A stretch of DNA of 7,842 nucleotides from Pseudomonadota bacterium (GTDB taxonomy: Bacteria; Pseudomonadota; Alphaproteobacteria; Rs-D84), in the NCBI GenBank assembly GCA_009781955.1, contig WQUT01000002.1, positions 1 to 7,842 on the forward strand, written 5' to 3'. How positions within the stretch are numbered: position 1 is the first letter of the stretch; every line of letters begins with the position of its first letter. Below are positions 6,038 through 7,842 of the stretch, one piece after another. The position numbers and the translations under genes were made by a program. The notes under the pieces are model-generated. The model worked only from the letters and a program-made list of their open reading frames with translations. It searched no databases and had not been told where the DNA came from.

Positions 6038-6104
6038 ATCCCCGGAATTTCCGCAGTGGGGCGGAGCTTGTAGAGAGAACCCCATCCAGGAAATATCCGG
6101 GGAT
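6038..6104. repeat. Palindromic intergenic element between convergent ychF and dnaG
   Basis: The outer stem ATCCCCGGAATTTCC (6038-6052) pairs with GGAAAT-A-TCCGGGGAT (6089-6104), fifteen pairs with one bulged A. An inner stem TGGGG (6057-6061)/CCCCA (6080-6084) encloses an 18-base loop. The unit is bounded by TGTCATCC and GGATCCA, an end signature I recall from abundant palindromic repeats of alphaproteobacteria such as Wolbachia and Rickettsia. By position it could also act as a bidirectional terminator for the two genes that converge on it, although no strong T tract follows. Confidence 0.85.
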
Positions 6105-6112
6105 CCAAGCAC

Positions 6113-7842
6113 TTAAATCTCTGCCAGCAGGTTCATTTTTTCATTCGCTTTTTCAATTTCAGAGTCCAGACGGCGCAGCTCTGCCACCAGCTTGGCATCA
6201 GCGGATTCCGCCGCCGCCAGCATTTTCGCGGTCAGCTCTTTCTTTTCATTTTGCAGCATGTTCAGATAGTGCTTTAACTTTAACGATACAATAAATTTTT
6301 CCGCATCAACCGGTTGTAGGGGCAAAAAACCACCCACCGAAATCTGCGATTTCGTCGGGGCCCGGTAATTATTTGCCCCTACATTCGTCGGGGTGGATAA
6401 ATCAGCCCCGATTTTAACCAGAAATTCAGAGTGTTTTTCAATCAGCTCCGGATAGGCCGCGGCGATTTCGGATAATGTTTTTTGCGACAGCGAATCAACC
6501 GCGGGCAATGGTTCCGCGTCGCGCGTCGCGCGTTTCGCATCACGTTTCCATTTGTGCCATTCGTTGAATTTGCGCTGGTCGTATTCTTGCCTGAATTCGT
6601 TTTTTAATGTTGGGTCCGCGATTTTTTCAATCGTTGCCTGCAAGAACTTTTCCGCGCGCGCGCGTCCGCCGGGTGTGGAAATGATGAAATTATTATTGGC
6701 AAGCTGCCATAAAAAATCAACCAGCGGCATGGCCGAATCAATGATTTTTTTCATGGCTAATTCCCCCCTCTCTTGGAGGGGGGCGCCGGCGCTAGTTTGC
6801 GCGGCGGGGGGGATGCTTTGATTTTTATGATCGGACAAGCCCCCCCCCGGGCCCGCAACATCGCGCGCCGCCCCCCCCCAAGAGGGGTGGGAATTAAGAA
6901 TCTCATCCGGATCCTTGCCGCCGGTGACAAACGCGAATTGCACATCCGATTCCGCGCGCAACAGCGGCATCATCAGGTCAACCGCGCGTGCGGCGGCTTT
7001 TTGCCCCGCTTTGTCGCCGTCAAAACAAAAGACAATATTGCGGTTCATTTTGCACAGGATTTGCAAATGGTCAGCGGTGAGTGCGGTGCCCAGCGGCGCG
7101 ACGGTTTCGCCAAATCCGTGCGTCTGCATCTGAATCGCGTCAATCTGGCCCTCTACAATAATGCTGCGGTTTGCGCGGTGAATGCTATCCCTCGCAAAGT
7201 TTAATCCGAAAATTGTGCGGCCCTTTTTGAACAATTCCGTTTCGGGGGTGTTGATGTATTTCGGCTCGCTGCCGTCCAATGACCGCCCGCTGAACGCAAT
7301 GATTTGGCCATTGGCGTTAAAAATCGGAAACATCAGCCGGTCGCGAAAGAAATCATACGGGTCGCCGCCGCGCGTGCTTTCGCGCACCAGTCCGGTCGCC
7401 AACAGATTTTTAACTTTCTGATTTCCGAATTTTCCGATGATAGAGCTGAAACCCGCCGGCGCATAGCCCAGGCGGTATTTCTTGATCACCTCGTCCGTAA
7501 AGCCGCGTTTCCGGATATATTCCAATGCTTTTGCGCCCGCAGGCGTAAACAGCTTTTCGGAATAGAGCTTCGCGGCCCCATCCATAATTTCAATATAAGA
7601 TTGCTCGCGCGCGGCCTGTTCCGGCGTTTTGGGAGCGAATTCGGGAACCTTTATCCCCGCCATTTGCGCCAGCTCCCTTATCGCCTCGGGGTACTGCATA
7701 TTTTGGGTTTTCATGATAAATGAAATGATGTCGCCCTTTTCGCCGCAGCCGAAACAGTAATACCGGCCCATTTCTTCGTTGACCTTGAAGGACGGTGTTT
7801 TCTCGTTGTGGAAAGGACAGCATCCCCAGAAATCTTTTCCTT
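6113..7842 (-). CDS. dnaG: DNA primase DnaG, 5' end cut off by window edge, with two palindromic insertions
   Basis: 575 codons are visible, and roughly 35 N-terminal residues lie beyond the right edge. Upstream of an internal Met (7771) the frame continues through GKDFWGCCPFHNEKTPSF, so the true start is outside. The zinc-binding domain has CPFH and CFGC. The polymerase core has GRSLDGSEPKYINTPET. The Toprim metal-binding residues are in EGQID (207-211 counting from Met 7771) and FDGDKAG (250-256). A helical C-terminal domain, expected to bind the DnaB helicase, follows. DnaG makes RNA primers at the replication fork. Two family-atypical stretches are read in frame: residues 293-338, between DPDEILN and AMKKIIDSAMPLVDFLW, and residues 463-486 in the C-terminal domain. 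Both coincide exactly with palindromic DNA. Two runs of nine C lie in the first. The gene is convergent with ychF, and no rpoD follows it here. Catalytic motifs are intact, so the protein is probably functional. Confidence 0.96.
   Translation of the reverse strand, partial: GKDFWGCCPFHNEKTPSFKVNEEMGRYYCFGCGEKGDIISFIMKTQNMQYPEAIRELAQMAGIKVPEFAPKTPEQAAREQSYIEIMDGAAKLYSEKLFTPAGAKALEYIRKRGFTDEVIKKYRLGYAPAGFSSIIGKFGNQKVKNLLATGLVRESTRGGDPYDFFRDRLMFPIFNANGQIIAFSGRSLDGSEPKYINTPETELFKKGRTIFGLNFARDSIHRANRSIIVEGQIDAIQMQTHGFGETVAPLGTALTADHLQILCKMNRNIVFCFDGDKAGQKAAARAVDLMMPLLRAESDVQFAFVTGGKDPDEILNSHPSWGGAARDVAGPGGGLSDHKNQSIPPAAQTSAGAPLQERGELAMKKIIDSAMPLVDFLWQLANNNFIISTPGGRARAEKFLQATIEKIADPTLKNEFRQEYDQRKFNEWHKWKRDAKRATRDAEPLPAVDSLSQKTLSEIAAAYPELIEKHSEFLVKIGADLSTPTNVGANNYRAPTKSQISVGGFLPLQPVDAEKFIVSLKLKHYLNMLQNEKKELTAKMLAAAESADAKLVAELRRLDSEIEKANEKMNLLAEI
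6315..6383. repeat. 69-bp palindromic element in frame within dnaG C-terminal domain
   Basis: The ends are a perfect 12-bp inverted repeat, TGTAGGGGCAAA (6315-6326) and TTTGCCCCTACA (6372-6383). Inside is a second hairpin, CGAAATC-TGC-GATTTCG (6338-6354). The length is a multiple of three (23 codons) and the frame stays open, adding roughly NVGANNYRAPTKSQISVGG to the primase. A 10-mer, TTCGTCGGGG, is repeated at 6351-6360 and just outside at 6384-6393. Confidence 0.9.
6759..6895. repeat. 137-bp compound palindromic element in frame within dnaG
   Basis: The ends, AATTCCCCCCTCTCTTGG (6759-6776) and CCAAGAGGGGTGGGAATT (6878-6895), pair at 16 of 18 positions. The left half contains its own hairpin, CCCCCCTC-TCTTG-GAGGGGGG (6763-6783), then a GC-rich imperfect stem and a run of seven G. 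The right half is a roughly inverted version with runs of nine C (6840-6848 and 6871-6879). The two halves flank an AT-rich core (about 6813-6839). It supplies dnaG residues of low complexity rich in Gly, Pro and Ala. The half-unit structure resembles the element in ychF. Confidence 0.88.

Noticed and set aside
6031..6294. Plus-strand open frame starting after ychF
   Set aside because: It begins inside the palindromic element and continues antisense to dnaG.
7304..7723. Plus-strand open frame opposite dnaG
   Set aside because: It mirrors the conserved primase core and has no features of its own.

Overview
The window looks like chromosomal DNA from a reduced or host-associated alphaproteobacterium. 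Coding sequence has moderate GC and the long spacer is strongly AT-rich. It carries a VirB3-VirB4 type IV secretion pair, a zinc-free (type B) bL36 ribosomal protein, and a perfect TTAA-N7-TTAA motif of the CtrA type. It also carries several palindromic repeats, some inside housekeeping genes, which recalls the palindromic elements of Rickettsia and Wolbachia. The class-level assignment is an inference. No 16S gene or other decisive marker is present.

Layout. At 1-53 (minus) is the 5' two thirds of an initiator tRNA-fMet, with a promoter just upstream. At 119-3564 (minus) is a compact operon, virB3 - virB4 - secreted HExxH protein, driven by a good promoter at 3581-3609. A heptanucleotide tandem repeat lies in the first codons of virB3. 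At 3573-3840 is an AT-rich spacer with a CtrA-like box and two DnaA-box-like 9-mers. At 3867-4001 (minus) is a 44-residue bL36 gene (rpmJ) with its own promoter and an intrinsic terminator. At 4085-4792 (minus) is a short, divergent SufD-like gene. At 4904-6013 (plus) is ychF. At 6113-7842 (minus) is dnaG, convergent with ychF and cut by the right window edge within its zinc-binding domain.

How the genes fit together. VirB3 and VirB4 are the inner-membrane partner and the assembly/energy ATPase of a type IV secretion system whose other parts are not here. The secreted HExxH protein is probably cotranscribed with them. The remaining genes are housekeeping: initiator tRNA, bL36, the YchF ATPase, DNA primase and a possible Fe-S scaffold component.

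The most striking signal is structural. Palindromic sequences sit in frame inside ychF (5449-5489), dnaG twice (6315-6383 and 6759-6895) and the SufD-like gene (4477-4521). Another fills the ychF-dnaG gap (6038-6104). The ychF element and the large dnaG element appear to belong to one family. This genome seems to tolerate translated palindromic insertions even in universally conserved proteins. In addition, the virB3 heptamer repeat and two 9-C runs in dnaG are potentially slippage-prone.
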